Assembly (NCBI RefSeq): GCF_024807615.1
Contig: NZ_JANUCJ010000004.1
Coordinates: 433,681 to 497,680, forward strand
Direction of reading: 5' to 3'
Length of the DNA: 64,000 bases
Source of the DNA: Tsukamurella ocularis
GTDB taxonomy: Bacteria > Actinomycetota > Actinomycetes > Mycobacteriales > Mycobacteriaceae
Below, one piece after another: positions 26,386 through 36,033 of this stretch (its first letter is position 1; each line of letters opens with the position of its first letter). The position numbers were made by a program, and so were the translations under genes. A model generated the notes under the pieces. The model saw only the letters and a list, made by a program, of their open reading frames with translations, did not search any database and had not been told where the DNA came from.

Positions 26386-27162
26386 GTGGCGGCCACCGTC
26401 TTCCTCGCGGAGTCGCTGCCCGGGCCTGGGCAGGAGTACCTCCTCGCCGGCGACGAGGGCCGGCACGCCGCGGCCGTGCGACGCGTCCGCACGGGCGAGG
26501 AGCTCGTCCTCTCCGACGGTGTCGGCGGCTTCGCCCGGTGCACCGCGACCGCGGTCGGCAAGGCCGATGTAACGGTGCGCTGCGCCGAGATCTGGACGGT
26601 GCCCCCGGCGTCGCCGCGCGTGGTGCTGGTGCAGGCGCTGCCGAAGTCCGATCGGTCCGAGCTGGCGGTCGAGCTCGCCACCGAGGCGGGGATCGACGCG
26701 ATCGTCCCGTGGCAGGCGTCCCGTTGCGTCTCCCGGTGGGACGGCGGCGGGGCCGGCGGCAAGGGCCCCGGCAAGGCCGAGAAGGGCGTCGCCCGGTGGC
26801 GCGCCGTGGCGCGGTCGGCCGCGAAACAGGCACGGCGAGCGTATGTTCCGGAGGTACACGACCTGGTGACGACGCGGGAACTCGTTCCGTTACTCACCAG
26901 TATGGATGCGAATGTAGTTGTCTTGCACGAGGGTTCGGCGGTCCCTTTCGGCGAGGTTGACTTCTCAGTAACCCGCACCATCGTTATCGTTGTGGGTCCG
27001 GAGGGCGGAATCAGCCCCGAGGAACTGGACGCCCTGGTCGGGATGGGTGCGCAGCCCGCGCTCCTCGGCCCGACGGTGCTGCGGACCTCCACTGCCGCCG
27101 CCGTCGCCCTGGGGGCTCTGGGAGTAATGACCGACAGATGGTCCGGCACGCCGCCGGACTGA
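26386..27162 (+). CDS. rsmE: 16S rRNA m3U1498 methyltransferase RsmE
   Basis: A 258-aa SPOUT methyltransferase. The N-terminal PUA-like domain has GDEGRHAAAVRRVRTGEEL. The knotted C-terminal domain carries VGPEGGISPEELDAL (about residues 204-218) and LGPTVLRTSTAAAVAL, the SAM-binding knot. It methylates N3 of U1498 in 16S rRNA. The GTG start is six bases after the dnaJ stop, so the two are probably cotranscribed. Confidence 0.9.
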   Translation: MAATVFLAESLPGPGQEYLLAGDEGRHAAAVRRVRTGEELVLSDGVGGFARCTATAVGKADVTVRCAEIWTVPPASPRVVLVQALPKSDRSELAVELATEAGIDAIVPWQASRCVSRWDGGGAGGKGPGKAEKGVARWRAVARSAAKQARRAYVPEVHDLVTTRELVPLLTSMDANVVVLHEGSAVPFGEVDFSVTRTIVIVVGPEGGISPEELDALVGMGAQPALLGPTVLRTSTAAAVALGALGVMTDRWSGTPPD

Positions 27163-27219
27163 TCGACTGGACCGGCGGGGTGCCGGCCGGCGGCTGGGAC
27201 GAAGGAGTGCTCGGACACG

Positions 27220-27942
27220 ATGGCGCGTCGCATCTTCTACGGCAGCGAGGAATCGCAGCACGGGCACTTCTACCCCGGTGAAAAGGACAAGCCGCTGATC
27301 ACGCTGGTGCACGGCGGGTTCTGGCGCAGCCTCTACACGATGAAGATGGAGGCGAAGGTCGCCAAAGACCTCAACGACCGCGGTTACCCCGTGTGGAACG
27401 TCGAGTACCGGCGAGTGGGGGAGCCCGGCGTGACGTGGCCGATCCTCAGCCAGGACGTGCTGGCCGCCATCGATTACGGCACCGAGAAGCTGGCCAAGGG
27501 CTCAGGGCATATCGTTGCCGCCCACAGCGCCGGGGCCACGCTCGCGGTGTGGGCCGCCGCGCAGCGGCCCGACCTGCTGGGAGTGATCTCCCGCGGCGGC
27601 GTGCTCGACCTCATCGAGCGCGGCGACGGCGATCAGTCCATGCGCCTGCTCTTCGACCTGGGGCCGAACGCGAACCAGCGCCTGCTCAAGCGGACGTTCG
27701 CGGAGGCCAGCCCCGTCGGGCAGATGCCCTTCACCACCCCGGTGCGAGTCCTGCACGGGCGGCTCGACGAGCAGGTGCCGTATCAGCTGGGCGAATGGTT
27801 CCTGCAGTGCGCGCAGGAGAACGGCATGGGCGACGTGACGCTGACCATGATCGAGAAGGAGGGTCACGACGACTTCCTTGAGCCCGGTTCGAAGGGCCAC
27901 GCCGCGACCCTCGCCGCGATCGAGGAGCTCGCCGCGCGGTGA
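27220..27942 (+). CDS. alpha/beta hydrolase, kynurenine-formamidase-like
   Basis: A 240-aa alpha/beta hydrolase. The oxyanion region is LVHGGFWRSLYTM (HGGFWR, the HGGYW-type motif of formamidase-like hydrolases). The nucleophile elbow is AAHSAGATL (Ser about 98), the acid is near HGRLDEQVPY and the His is in KEGHDDFLEP. GAAGGAG lies upstream of the ATG. It is cytosolic. The substrate is not established, since arylformamidases and small-ester hydrolases share this shape. Confidence 0.75.
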   Translation: MARRIFYGSEESQHGHFYPGEKDKPLITLVHGGFWRSLYTMKMEAKVAKDLNDRGYPVWNVEYRRVGEPGVTWPILSQDVLAAIDYGTEKLAKGSGHIVAAHSAGATLAVWAAAQRPDLLGVISRGGVLDLIERGDGDQSMRLLFDLGPNANQRLLKRTFAEASPVGQMPFTTPVRVLHGRLDEQVPYQLGEWFLQCAQENGMGDVTLTMIEKEGHDDFLEPGSKGHAATLAAIEELAAR

Positions 27943-27975
27943 CCCGCTCCGGTGCGGGATCCGCCCCGGGCGAAA

Positions 27976-27994
27976 CCCACGGGCCTTCCGTGGG
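27976..27994 (+). terminator. hairpin CCCACGG-N5-CCGTGGG
   Basis: A perfect 7-bp stem with a 5-base loop lies 34 bases after the hydrolase stop and just before the phoH promoter. There is no U-tract, so it is a terminator-like structure of uncertain strength. Confidence 0.4.
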
Positions 27995-28004
27995 GGAGCG
28001 GTAT

Positions 28005-28010
28005 TAAACT
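28005..28010 (+). promoter_or_regulatory. -10 candidate for the phoH-era operon
   Basis: TAAACT (TANNNT) lies in an unusually AT-rich patch (GTATTAAACT), giving a 5' leader of about 50 bases before phoH. Confidence 0.4.
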
Positions 28011-28066
28011 GGGCGTATCCGCACCGTCAGGCGCGGTCACCGCCGAGACAAGGATTGACGCACCGC

Positions 28067-29113
28067 GTGCCAGACCCCACCAGTTCCGACAGCCCCGCCC
28101 AGGCAGTGACGCCGGCGCGGTCCACCGTCGAGATCCCCATCGAGCTGACCTTCGGTCTCCTCGGCCCCGCGGATGCGAACCTCCGAGCGCTGGAGAACGT
28201 GCTCGACGCGGACGTCCACGCCCGCGGCAACGTGATCACGCTGTCCGGCCGCCCTGCCGACGTCGCGCTGGCCGAGCGGGTCCTCGCCGAACTGCTCGCC
28301 GCCGTGCGCAGCGGCGTCGCCGTGAGCCCCGAGGAGGTGCGCCGGTCCGTCGGCATGATGACCGACGGTTCCGGCGAGTCGCCGGCCGAGGTGCTCACGC
28401 TCGACATCATCTCCCGCCGCGGGAAGACGGTGCGCCCCAAGACCGTCAACCAGAAGAAGTACGTCGACGCGATCGACGAGCACACCATCGTCTTCGGCGT
28501 CGGCCCCGCCGGCACGGGCAAGACCTATCTCGCGATGGCCAAGGCCGTGCAGGCGCTGCAGTCCAAGCAGGTCAGCCGCATCATCCTGACGCGCCCCGCG
28601 GTGGAGGCCGGCGAGCGGCTCGGCTTCCTGCCCGGCACGCTGAACGAGAAGATCGACCCGTACCTGCGTCCGCTCTACGACGCGCTGCACGACATGATGG
28701 ACACGGAGTCGATCCCGAAGCTCATGGAGGCCGGTGTCATCGAGGTCGCGCCGCTGGCGTTCATGCGCGGACGCAGCCTGAACGACGCGTTCATCATCCT
28801 CGACGAGGCGCAGAACACCACCGCCGAGCAGATGAAGATGTTCCTCACCCGGCTCGGCTTCGGCTCCAAGATCGTCGTCACGGGCGACGCCTCGCAGGTG
28901 GACCTGCCGGGCGGCGCCACCAGCGGCCTGCGTGCCGCAGTGAACATCCTGCGCGACATCGACGACATCCACATCGCCGAGCTGACCAGTTCGGACGTGG
29001 TGCGGCACCGTCTGGTCGCCGAGATCGTGGACGCGTACGCCCAGTTCGAGGAACAGCTCGAAGCCACCAAGCGCCCGCAGCTGGGCGCGCGACGCATCCC
29101 GGGGCGCCGATGA
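28067..29113 (+). CDS. phoH: PhoH-like ATPase
   Basis: A 348-aa protein. An N-terminal KH-like segment is followed by the PhoH ATPase: Walker [12 protein letters not shown] (about residues 146-156), Walker [13 protein letters not shown] and [12 protein letters not shown]. It is the chromosomal PhoH upstream of ybeY, linked to RNA and ribosome metabolism. The GTG at 28067 is chosen because AGGA lies 12 bases before it; a TTG four codons earlier is possible. The stop overlaps ybeY (ATGA). Confidence 0.9.
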   Translation: MPDPTSSDSPAQAVTPARSTVEIPIELTFGLLGPADANLRALENVLDADVHARGNVITLSGRPADVALAERVLAELLAAVRSGVAVSPEEVRRSVGMMTDGSGESPAEVLTLDIISRRGKTVRPKTVNQKKYVDAIDEHTIVFGVGPAGTGKTYLAMAKAVQALQSKQVSRIILTRPAVEAGERLGFLPGTLNEKIDPYLRPLYDALHDMMDTESIPKLMEAGVIEVAPLAFMRGRSLNDAFIILDEAQNTTAEQMKMFLTRLGFGSKIVVTGDASQVDLPGGATSGLRAAVNILRDIDDIHIAELTSSDVVRHRLVAEIVDAYAQFEEQLEATKRPQLGARRIPGRR

Positions 29114-29649
29114 GCATCGAATTCGCCAACGAGTCCGGCTTCGACGTCGACGAGGCGGAGGTGGTGGCCGTGGCCGCATTCGCCATCGCCGCGATGGACG
29201 TGCACCCGGGCGCCGAACTGAACATGCTCGCCGTCGACCTCGACACCATGGCCGACCTGCACGTGAAGTGGATGGACCTGCCCGGCCCCACCGACGTGAT
29301 GAGCTTCCCGATGGACGAGCTGACCCCGGGCGGCCGCCCGGACATGGTCGAGGCCGGTCCCGCGACGCTCGGCGACATCGTGCTGTGCCCGCAGTTCGCC
29401 GCGGAGCAGGCCACCGCTGCCGGGCATTCCACCGGCCACGAGCTGAACGTGCTCACGGTGCACGGCGTGCTCCACCTGCTGGGCTTCGATCACGCCGAGC
29501 CCGACGAGGAGCGTGAGATGTTCGCGCTCCAGGACAGCATCCTCGCCGAGTACTACGCGCAGCAGCGCGACCAGGAGCGGCGCGCCCGCCAGTCCGCGCG
29601 CGACGAGAAGCTGCTCGGCCGCACCGGCTTCCTGGGGCGGCGGGACTGA
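29110..29649 (+). CDS. ybeY: endoribonuclease YbeY
   Basis: A 179-aa UPF0054 metalloprotein. The zinc motif is [11 protein letters not shown] (H3, about residues 118-128). It acts in 16S rRNA 3'-end maturation and ribosome quality control. The N-terminal part has [18 protein letters not shown] typical of the family. It has a longer Arg-rich tail than E. coli YbeY. It overlaps the phoH stop (ATGA), with the CBS/CorC gene two bases after. Confidence 0.92.
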   Translation: MSIEFANESGFDVDEAEVVAVAAFAIAAMDVHPGAELNMLAVDLDTMADLHVKWMDLPGPTDVMSFPMDELTPGGRPDMVEAGPATLGDIVLCPQFAAEQATAAGHSTGHELNVLTVHGVLHLLGFDHAEPDEEREMFALQDSILAEYYAQQRDQERRARQSARDEKLLGRTGFLGRRD

Positions 29650-29651
29650 GC

Positions 29652-30974
29652 GTGTCCTCGTCGATCCTGCTGATCGTCGGCGTCGTCGCCCTGGTCTTCC
29701 TGGGCGGTCTGTTCGCGGCGATCGACTCCGCCCTGATCACGGTGTCCCCGGCGCGCGTCGAGGACCTGGTGGAGGAGGGCCGTCCGGGTGCGAAGCGCCT
29801 CCAGCGCGTCCTCGTCAACCGGCCCCTCTACGTCAACCTCGTGGTGCTCCTGCGCACCGCGTGCGAGGTCCTGGCCACCGTCCTCGTTTTCCTCGTGCTC
29901 GACCGCTACCTGTCCACGGTGTCGACGGCCGTCACCACCGCGGCCGTGATGACGGTGGTCAGCTACGTCCTGATCGGCGTCGGGCCGCGCACTCTCGGCC
30001 GCCAGCACGCGTACACACTGGGCTGTTCGGCCGCGGTGGTGCTCCAGGCGATCGCGATCCTCATGGGGCCGATCACCCGCCTGCTGATCCTGCTCGGTAA
30101 CGCCATCACCCCCGGCCGCGGCTACCGCAACGGCCCGTTCGCCACGGAGGTCGAGCTCCGCGAGCTCGTCGACCTGGCGCAGCAGCGCGGCGTGGTGGAC
30201 GAGGACGAGGGCAAGATGATCCAGTCCGTCTTCGAGCTCGGCGACACCGCCGCTCGCGAGGTCATGGTGCCGCGCCCCGAGATGGTGTGGATCGAGGCCG
30301 ACAAGTCCGTCTCGCAGGCCACCCGGCTTGCGGTGCGCTCGGGCCACTCCCGCATCCCCGTCATCGGGGAGAACGTCGACGACGTGCGGGGCGTCGTCTA
30401 CCTCAAGGACCTCGTCGCCCTGCCCGACGGTGCCGATCGCCACGCCATCGCGGTGGGCCGCATGGCCCGCCCGGCGGTCTTTGTGCCCGACTCGAAGCCG
30501 GTCGACGCTCTGCTGCGCGAGATGCAGCACACCAACAACCATATGGCCGTCCTGGTCAACGAGTACGGCTCCATCGCCGGCCTGGTCACCATCGAGGACG
30601 TGCTGGAGGAGATCGTCGGCGAGATCACCGACGAGTACGACTCCGGCGAGGTCGCGCCGGTGGAGGAGCTCGGCGACGGGGTGTTCCGGGTGTCCGCCCG
30701 GCTCGACCTGGAGACGCTCGGCGAGCTCTTCGACAAGGAGATCGAGGAGGACGAGGTCGACACCGTCGGCGGCCTCCTCGGCCTGGCGCTGGGCCGTGTG
30801 CCCCTGCCCGGATCAGAGGTCGAGGCGCACGGCCTGCTGCTGGAGGCCGAGGGCGCGACCGACCGCCGCGGCCGGGTGCGGATCTCCACGGTCCTGGTGC
30901 GCAGCGCCGACGGCGAGGAGGCGGCACCGTCGGACGACGACGCGGCCGCGAACGACGAGAAGGAGCCCGCGTGA
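29652..30974 (+). CDS. CNNM/CorC-type membrane protein with CBS pair
   Basis: 440 aa. The N-terminal DUF21 domain has about four hydrophobic helices (residues 5-28, 55-80, 90-115, 120-145). Two CBS domains follow ([14 protein letters not shown]...[22 protein letters not shown] and [26 protein letters not shown]). The C-terminal CorC_HlyC domain has [16 protein letters not shown]. The family is annotated as hemolysin-like but probably acts in Mg/Co transport. It sits between ybeY and era as in mycobacteria. Start GTG. Confidence 0.88.
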   Translation: MSSSILLIVGVVALVFLGGLFAAIDSALITVSPARVEDLVEEGRPGAKRLQRVLVNRPLYVNLVVLLRTACEVLATVLVFLVLDRYLSTVSTAVTTAAVMTVVSYVLIGVGPRTLGRQHAYTLGCSAAVVLQAIAILMGPITRLLILLGNAITPGRGYRNGPFATEVELRELVDLAQQRGVVDEDEGKMIQSVFELGDTAAREVMVPRPEMVWIEADKSVSQATRLAVRSGHSRIPVIGENVDDVRGVVYLKDLVALPDGADRHAIAVGRMARPAVFVPDSKPVDALLREMQHTNNHMAVLVNEYGSIAGLVTIEDVLEEIVGEITDEYDSGEVAPVEELGDGVFRVSARLDLETLGELFDKEIEEDEVDTVGGLLGLALGRVPLPGSEVEAHGLLLEAEGATDRRGRVRISTVLVRSADGEEAAPSDDDAAANDEKEPA

Positions 30975-31294
30975 CCGAGACATCCGACGAGGACCGCAAG
31001 CTGGTGACCCTGGCGCGCGGCGCGATGGCGCGGGCGGGTGCCGGACACGGTGCCGCGGTCCGGGACCTCGATGGCCGCACCTACGCAGGGGCCCCCGTCG
31101 CCCTGATGTCCCTGGCGCTGACGGGGCTGCAGGTGGCCGTCGCGACGGCGCTGAGCTCCGGGGCAGAGGGCTTCGAAGCGGCCGTGCTGGTCGGCGGCGT
31201 CGACGGATCCGACGCCGGCGTCGCGGCGATGCACGAGGTGACGCCGGATGCTCCGGTGTCGCTGTTCGATGAGCGTGGAGAGGCCCGTCCGTGA
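30971..31294 (+). CDS. cytidine-deaminase-fold protein lacking zinc ligands
   Basis: A 107-aa protein. The repeated segments [30 protein letters not shown] resemble the helix-strand core of cytidine deaminases, but there is neither the HAE/CAE motif nor PCxxC, so catalysis is unlikely. A homologue occupies the same slot upstream of era in mycobacteria (Rv2365c, from memory). GTG overlaps the upstream stop, and its own stop overlaps the era GTG. The role is unknown. Confidence 0.7.
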   Translation: MTETSDEDRKLVTLARGAMARAGAGHGAAVRDLDGRTYAGAPVALMSLALTGLQVAVATALSSGAEGFEAAVLVGGVDGSDAGVAAMHEVTPDAPVSLFDERGEARP

Positions 31295-32235
31295 CCGAAG
31301 AGACCCAGACCCCCGAGGACTTCCGGTCCGGCTTCGTGTGCTTCGTGGGGCGGCCCAACACGGGCAAGTCCACGCTGACCAATGCGCTGGTCGGGACGAA
31401 GGTCGCGATCACCAGTTCGCGGCCGCAGACGACCCGCTCGACGATCCGCGGCATCGTCAACCGGCCCGACTGCCAGTTGGTGCTGGTGGACACCCCGGGC
31501 CTGCACCGCCCCCGCACCCTCCTCGGACAGCGCCTCAACGACCTCGTGCGGGACACGTACTCCGAGGTCGACATGATCTGCCTGACGATCCCGGCGGACG
31601 AGAAGATCGGCCCCGGAGACAAGTTCATTCTCGACCAGGTGCGGCACATGGCGCCCCGCACGCCCCTGATGGGCGTAGTCACCAAGATCGACAAGGTGGG
31701 CCGCGACAAGGTCGCCGAGCAGCTCCTGGCGGTGTCGAAGTTCCTCGGCGAGAACAGCGATGTGATCCCGGTGTCGGCGACGTCGGGGGAGCAGGTCGAG
31801 GAACTGGTGCAGCTGCTGGCGTCGAAGATGAAGCCGGGCCCCGCGTTCTACCCGGACGACGAGATCACCGACACCGACGACGACACGATGATGGCTGAGC
31901 TCATCCGCGAGGCCGCGCTCGAGGGCGTGCGCGACGAGCTGCCGCACTCGCTGGCCGTCGTGATCGAGGAGGTCGTGGAGCGGGAGAAGACGCCCGCGCA
32001 GGAGAAGACCGGCAAGCCCGGCCTGCTCGAGGTGCACGCCCTGCTCTACGTCGAGCGGAGTTCGCAGAAGGCGATCATCATCGGCAAGGGCGGCGCCCGG
32101 CTGAAGGCCGTCGGCACGGCCGCCCGGGGCGAGATCGAGAAGTTGCTCGGGCGGAAGGTCTTCCTGTCTCTGCACGTGAAGATCGCCAAGGACTGGCAGC
32201 GCGACCCGAAGCAGTTGGGCCGCCTCGGCTTCTAG
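31291..32235 (+). CDS. era: GTPase Era
   Basis: A 314-aa ribosome-assembly GTPase. G1 is GRPNTGKST (about residues 20-28), G3 is DTPGL, G4 is TKID and G5 is PVSATSG. The C-terminal KH domain has IIIGKGGARLKAVGTAARGEIEKLLG, which binds 16S rRNA near its 3' end, the same region YbeY matures. Start GTG overlapping the previous stop. Confidence 0.93.
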   Translation: MTEETQTPEDFRSGFVCFVGRPNTGKSTLTNALVGTKVAITSSRPQTTRSTIRGIVNRPDCQLVLVDTPGLHRPRTLLGQRLNDLVRDTYSEVDMICLTIPADEKIGPGDKFILDQVRHMAPRTPLMGVVTKIDKVGRDKVAEQLLAVSKFLGENSDVIPVSATSGEQVEELVQLLASKMKPGPAFYPDDEITDTDDDTMMAELIREAALEGVRDELPHSLAVVIEEVVEREKTPAQEKTGKPGLLEVHALLYVERSSQKAIIIGKGGARLKAVGTAARGEIEKLLGRKVFLSLHVKIAKDWQRDPKQLGRLGF

Positions 32236-32253
32236 CGCTCGGGTCTCAGCGGC

Positions 32254-32370
32254 CGAGCAGCCGTTGCACCACCACTGACACCGCGCCCACCATTCTTTCC
32301 GATTGTCCGCGAGCCGCTTCTGGCCGATCGTCACGATCGCGGCTGCGGTGCCGACGATGATCGTTGCCAT
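32254..32370 (-). pseudogene. 5' remnant of a small membrane-protein gene
   Basis: From ATG 32370 the reading ATIIVGTAAAIVTIGQ followed by KRLADNRKEWWARCQW resembles the opening of an actinobacterial family with a short helix and the RLADNRxEWWxRxQW signature. The similarity then stops and the frame runs into antisense of era. An AT-rich inverted repeat (GAAATC-N6-GATTTC, 32398-32415) lies just upstream. I read it as a truncated gene; chance is possible. Confidence 0.4.
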
Positions 32371-32495
32371 CCCGGTGTCATGACGCCTCCCCCCGAAGAA
32401 ATCGAATCTGATTTCTCATCGTGCGCCGCCCCACCGACAAGTTCGGCGGCGCGGCGTGGGGGTGCGTGTCGGCGCGGGGTGGAATGATGGAGGGT

Positions 32496-33293
32496 ATGAG
32501 GTCGTACCGGGACAGCGCTGTGGTGCTGCGGCAGCACAAGCTGGGGGAGGCCGACTACATCCTCACGCTGCTGACCCGGGACAACGGCCTGGTCCGCGCG
32601 GTCGCGAAGGGGGTGCGCCGGCCGCGCTCGCGGTTCGGCGCCCGACTGGAGCTGTTCGCGCACGTCGACCTGCAGCTGCACCCCGGACGCAATCTGGACA
32701 TGGTGACGCAGGTGCACTCGATCGCCGCCTACTCGGGCGACCTCGCCGGCGACTACGGCCGCTACACCACGGCGTGCGCCGTGATCGAGACGGCGGAGCG
32801 GCTGGCGGGCGAGGAACGCGCCCCGGCGCTGGAGCTGCACCGGCTCACCGTCGGCGCGCTGCGCGCCATCGCGGAGGGGACGCGCGACCGCGACCTGGTG
32901 CTCATCTCGTTCCTGCTGCGCGCGATGGAGTCGGCGGGCTGGGCGCCCACGCTGACGATCTGCGCCCGCTGCGGCGACGAGGGGCCGCACCGTGCCTTCC
33001 ACGTGGCCGCGGGCGGCGCCGTCTGCGTGCACTGCCGCCCGTCGGGCTCGGCGGTGCCGGGGCAGGGCGTGCTGGACCTGATGGCGGCCCTCGCCCGGGC
33101 CGATTTCGACCTCGCCGAGACCACGGGCGAGCGGCTGCGCAGGCAGGCCAACGGGCTCGCCGCCGCGCACCTACAGTGGCACGTGGGGCGGCAGCTGCGG
33201 TCGCTGCCCATGATCGAGCGGCACGCGCCGCACAGCCCGGCCCTCACGGCCGGTGAGAGGGAGGTCGACGGTGCCGGGACTGCGGCGGGGTAG
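32496..33293 (+). CDS. recO: DNA repair protein RecO
   Basis: A 265-aa protein. The N-terminal OB fold begins [40 protein letters not shown] helical domain follows with zinc-finger cysteines CARCG and CVHCRPSG (about residues 172-197). It loads RecA with RecR in gap repair. ATG 32496 is chosen because GGAGG lies three bases before it; other ATGs lie 9-12 bases earlier. It overlaps the uppS start region by 23 bases. Confidence 0.9.
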   Translation: MRSYRDSAVVLRQHKLGEADYILTLLTRDNGLVRAVAKGVRRPRSRFGARLELFAHVDLQLHPGRNLDMVTQVHSIAAYSGDLAGDYGRYTTACAVIETAERLAGEERAPALELHRLTVGALRAIAEGTRDRDLVLISFLLRAMESAGWAPTLTICARCGDEGPHRAFHVAAGGAVCVHCRPSGSAVPGQGVLDLMAALARADFDLAETTGERLRRQANGLAAAHLQWHVGRQLRSLPMIERHAPHSPALTAGEREVDGAGTAAG

Positions 33294-34083
33294 GTCCAAG
33301 ACGGCGGTGCCGAAGGCGCCGGTCACCGTCCGGCCCCCGGACCCGCACCCCTCCGGGGCGACGCCGCCCGAGATCCCCGCGGAGCTGGTGCCGAACCACG
33401 TCGCCCTCGTCATGGATGGCAACGGCAGGTGGGCCAAGGAGCGCGGCATGGCGCGAACCGAGGGGCACAAGCGGGGCGAGGCCGTGCTCATGGACACGGT
33501 GTGCGGCTGCATCGAGATCGGCGTGAAGCAGCTGTCGGCGTACGCCTTCTCGACGGAGAACTGGTCGCGCAGCCCGGAAGAGGTGCGCTTCCTCATGGGC
33601 TTCAACCGCGACGTGATCCGGCGCCGTCGCGACGAGATGCACGAGATGGGGGTCCGGGTGAAGTGGGCCGGGCGGCGTCCGCGCCTGTGGGCCAGCGTGA
33701 TCAAGGAGCTCGAGGTCGCGGAGGAGCTCACCAAGGACAACACCGTCATGACGCTCACGATGTGCGTCAACTACGGTGGTCGGGCCGAGATCGTCGACGC
33801 CGCACGGGAGCTCGCGCGCCGCGCCGCGGCGGGGGAGATCAATCCGGACCGCATCACCGAGCAGTCCTTCCAGCAGTACCTCTACCAGCCCGACATGCCG
33901 GACGTGGATCTGTTCCTGCGTCCGTCGGGCGAGAAGCGCTCCTCGAACTTCCTGCTGTGGGAGAGCGCGTACGCCGAGTACGTCTACCAGGACACCCTGT
34001 TCCCCGACTTCGACCGCAGGAACCTCTGGGACGCGTGCCTCGAGTACGCCAAGCGCGACCGCCGCTTCGGCGGCGCCCAGTGA
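33271..34083 (+). CDS. uppS: Z-type polyprenyl diphosphate synthase
   Basis: A 270-aa cis-prenyltransferase. It has [18 protein letters not shown] (catalytic Asp about residue 49), [18 protein letters not shown] and [25 protein letters not shown]. In Mycobacteriales the product is usually decaprenyl diphosphate, the lipid carrier for arabinogalactan and peptidoglycan; the chain length here is inferred. GTG at 33271 is chosen because GGGAGG lies seven bases upstream. It overlaps recO and the following gene. Confidence 0.9.
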   Translation: MPGLRRGRSKTAVPKAPVTVRPPDPHPSGATPPEIPAELVPNHVALVMDGNGRWAKERGMARTEGHKRGEAVLMDTVCGCIEIGVKQLSAYAFSTENWSRSPEEVRFLMGFNRDVIRRRRDEMHEMGVRVKWAGRRPRLWASVIKELEVAEELTKDNTVMTLTMCVNYGGRAEIVDAARELARRAAAGEINPDRITEQSFQQYLYQPDMPDVDLFLRPSGEKRSSNFLLWESAYAEYVYQDTLFPDFDRRNLWDACLEYAKRDRRFGGAQ

Positions 34084-34487
34084 CGGCGCAGGACCCCCGG
34101 CTCAACGCGCTGCGCTCTCGGCTGGAATCCGCGCTCGCGGACGGGGTGGTGCTGCGGCGCGACGAGAATCAGGCCGTGCTGGTCGATTTCGGCGAGACCC
34201 CGGCGTCGGTGCAGGTCTTCGCCCTCGCCCGCGACGTGGACGTCTACTCGCTGACCCAGGTGGTGGCGTGGGACCTGGCGCTCACCGACGAACTCCGCGC
34301 CGACGTGCGGGCCGTGGCGGACGGCGTGCAGTTCGGCTCGCTGCGGCTCATGGAGCGGGAGGTCTCGGCCGACCTGGTGCTGTCGTACTCGTTCCCGGCG
34401 GGCACGCTCGCGGGCGATGCGCTGCGGGAGTTCGTGCTGTTCGTCCTGGCCCAGGGCGTCGACGCGCGCCGTCGCCTCGTCGGCTGA
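34080..34487 (+). CDS. YbjN-like / secretion-chaperone-fold small protein
   Basis: A 135-aa acidic protein. It alternates short helices and strands ([68 protein letters not shown]) like YbjN or type III chaperone folds. By position it matches the gene after uppS in mycobacteria (Rv2360c, from memory). GTG overlaps the uppS stop (GTGA). It is cytosolic with no known role. Confidence 0.65.
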   Translation: MTAQDPRLNALRSRLESALADGVVLRRDENQAVLVDFGETPASVQVFALARDVDVYSLTQVVAWDLALTDELRADVRAVADGVQFGSLRLMEREVSADLVLSYSFPAGTLAGDALREFVLFVLAQGVDARRRLVG

Positions 34488-34535
34488 ATGTGCGGTCATC
34501 CGTTCCAACGATCGCTCGAACGAATGACCGCACAT
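34488..34535. terminator. hairpin between convergent genes (18-bp arms)
   Basis: The arms 34488-34505 and 34518-34535 pair at 17 of 18 positions around a 12-base loop. The structure begins immediately after the stop of the YbjN-like gene and ends 15 bases before the end of the convergent oxidoreductase. It is probably a bidirectional terminator. No U-tract. Confidence 0.65.
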
Positions 34536-34550
34536 CTCCGGCGGTGGTGA

Positions 34551-35546
34551 TCAGGGGCGTAGCAGCACCTTGCCGACGCGGCCGGGGCGGCCGCTCGCCG
34601 CTGCGGCGGAGGAGATCTCGTCGATCGGGTACACGCCGTCGACGGGCAGCGCGAGGGTGCCGGCGGCGACGCCGCGGACGACCTCGCCCATGAGCTCGGC
34701 CCGCTTGGCGGGCGCCATCTCCTGGCTCACGGTGCGCCCCCAGAAACCCTTCACCACGATCTCCTTGAAGATCGCGACGTTGACGGGGATCTCCAGCATT
34801 GCGCCCTCGCCCGGGTTGATCGCGCTCATCGCGCCGAACGAGACGAGGGTGCCGCGCTGGCCGAGCAGGAGGGCGAGCTGGGTGCTCGCCGCGCCACCGA
34901 TCGAGTCGACGGCGCCCGCGTAGCCCGCCTCGCCGGCGAGCTCCTTGGCGCGATCGCGCCAGCCCTCGCTGTCGGTGGCGATCACGTTGGTCACGCCGAA
35001 GGTCGCGAGCTCGTCGACGGCGGCGGACCGTCGGACCAGGCCCGTGACGTTGATGCCCCGGGCGGTGGCGAGTTGTGCCAGCAGGCGCCCGACCATGCCG
35101 TTGGCGGTGTTCTGCACGATCCACTGCCCGGGCTGGACGTTCAGGTAGTCGAGCAGGCTGATCGCGCTGAAGGGCATCGAGAAGAGCTGTGCGGCGGCCT
35201 CATCGGAGATCTCCCCGGGGACCGGAAGCAGGCCGGCGGCGCCGGCGACGAAGTACTCGGCCCACGTGCCGAAGGCCGAGCCGGTGGCGACGCGCTGGCC
35301 GACGGTGAAGCCCTCGACGCCCTCGCCGAGAGCGTCGATCACGCCGACGGCCTCGGAGCCGGAAGCGGCAGGGAGGGCGGGCTTGTAGCCGTAGTCGCCC
35401 TTCACGGTCCACAGGTCGTGGTTGTGGATCGGGGCGAGCAGGGTGCGGATCCGCACCTGGCCGGGCCGCGGCTCGGGCAGCGGGACCTCGCGGACGGACA
35501 GGACGCTCGCGGGGTCGCCGAACTGGTCCTGGATGAGTGCACGCAT
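34551..35546 (-). CDS. medium-chain NAD(P)H oxidoreductase (quinone/enoyl reductase-like)
   Basis: A 331-aa MDR-family enzyme. It has a GroES-like N-terminal domain (HNHDLWTVKGDYGYKPALPAASGSEAVG) and a Rossmann domain with NGMVGRLLAQLATARG. Structural zinc cysteines are missing, pointing to the zinc-free quinone oxidoreductase or 2-enoyl reductase branch. AAGGAG lies before the ATG. It is 32 bases downstream of ohr, and may belong to the same stress-response unit. Confidence 0.8.
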   Translation of the reverse strand: MRALIQDQFGDPASVLSVREVPLPEPRPGQVRIRTLLAPIHNHDLWTVKGDYGYKPALPAASGSEAVGVIDALGEGVEGFTVGQRVATGSAFGTWAEYFVAGAAGLLPVPGEISDEAAAQLFSMPFSAISLLDYLNVQPGQWIVQNTANGMVGRLLAQLATARGINVTGLVRRSAAVDELATFGVTNVIATDSEGWRDRAKELAGEAGYAGAVDSIGGAASTQLALLLGQRGTLVSFGAMSAINPGEGAMLEIPVNVAIFKEIVVKGFWGRTVSQEMAPAKRAELMGEVVRGVAAGTLALPVDGVYPIDEISSAAAASGRPGRVGKVLLRP

Positions 35547-35578
35547 GGATGTCTCCTTGTGAGAAGTGTTGGGGGAGT

Positions 35579-36001
35579 TCAGTCGTTCGCGACGGTCACG
35601 ATGACGTCGACGTTGCCGCGCACGGCGTTCGAGTACGGGCACACCTGGTGCGCGGCGTCCGCGAGGGCCTGGGCGGCGTCGTGCTCGACGTCGGGGATGA
35701 CGACCTCGAGCGCGACGGTGAGGCCGAAGCCGCCGGAACCGTTGGGGCCGATACCGACGCGAGCCCCGACGCTGGAGTCGCCGAGCGCAATCTTCTGCGA
35801 GCGGGCGACCATCTGGAGCGCGGAGTGGAAGCACGCGGCGTAGCCGGCGGCGAAGAGCTGCTCGGGGTTGGCGCCATCGCCGGATCCACCCATCTCCTTC
35901 GGGATGGCCAGCTGCAGGTCGACGCGGCCGTCGTCGGTACGGGTGCGGCCGTCGCGGCCGGCGCCCGTGGCGATGGCCTCGGCGGTGTACACGGTGCTCA
36001 T
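35579..36001 (-). CDS. ohr: organic hydroperoxide resistance protein Ohr
   Basis: A 140-aa Ohr/OsmC-fold peroxidase. The two catalytic cysteines are in AACFHSAL (about residue 58) and VCPYSNA (about 122), and the family opening VYTAEA is present. It reduces organic hydroperoxides with lipoylated or thiol partners. It lies between an oxidoreductase and the ohrR repressor, all on the minus strand. A peroxidase next to an alkane-oxidation operon makes sense if lipid or alkyl peroxides arise there. Confidence 0.92.
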   Translation of the reverse strand: MSTVYTAEAIATGAGRDGRTRTDDGRVDLQLAIPKEMGGSGDGANPEQLFAAGYAACFHSALQMVARSQKIALGDSSVGARVGIGPNGSGGFGLTVALEVVIPDVEHDAAQALADAAHQVCPYSNAVRGNVDVIVTVAND

Positions 36002-36033
36002 ATCGGTGGTTCCTCCTGGAACGTCGGGGGTGA

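Noticed and set aside
31081..32235. A long minus-strand frame continuing the 32370 remnant through era
   Set aside because: Only the first 34 or so codons look like protein; the rest is antisense of era.
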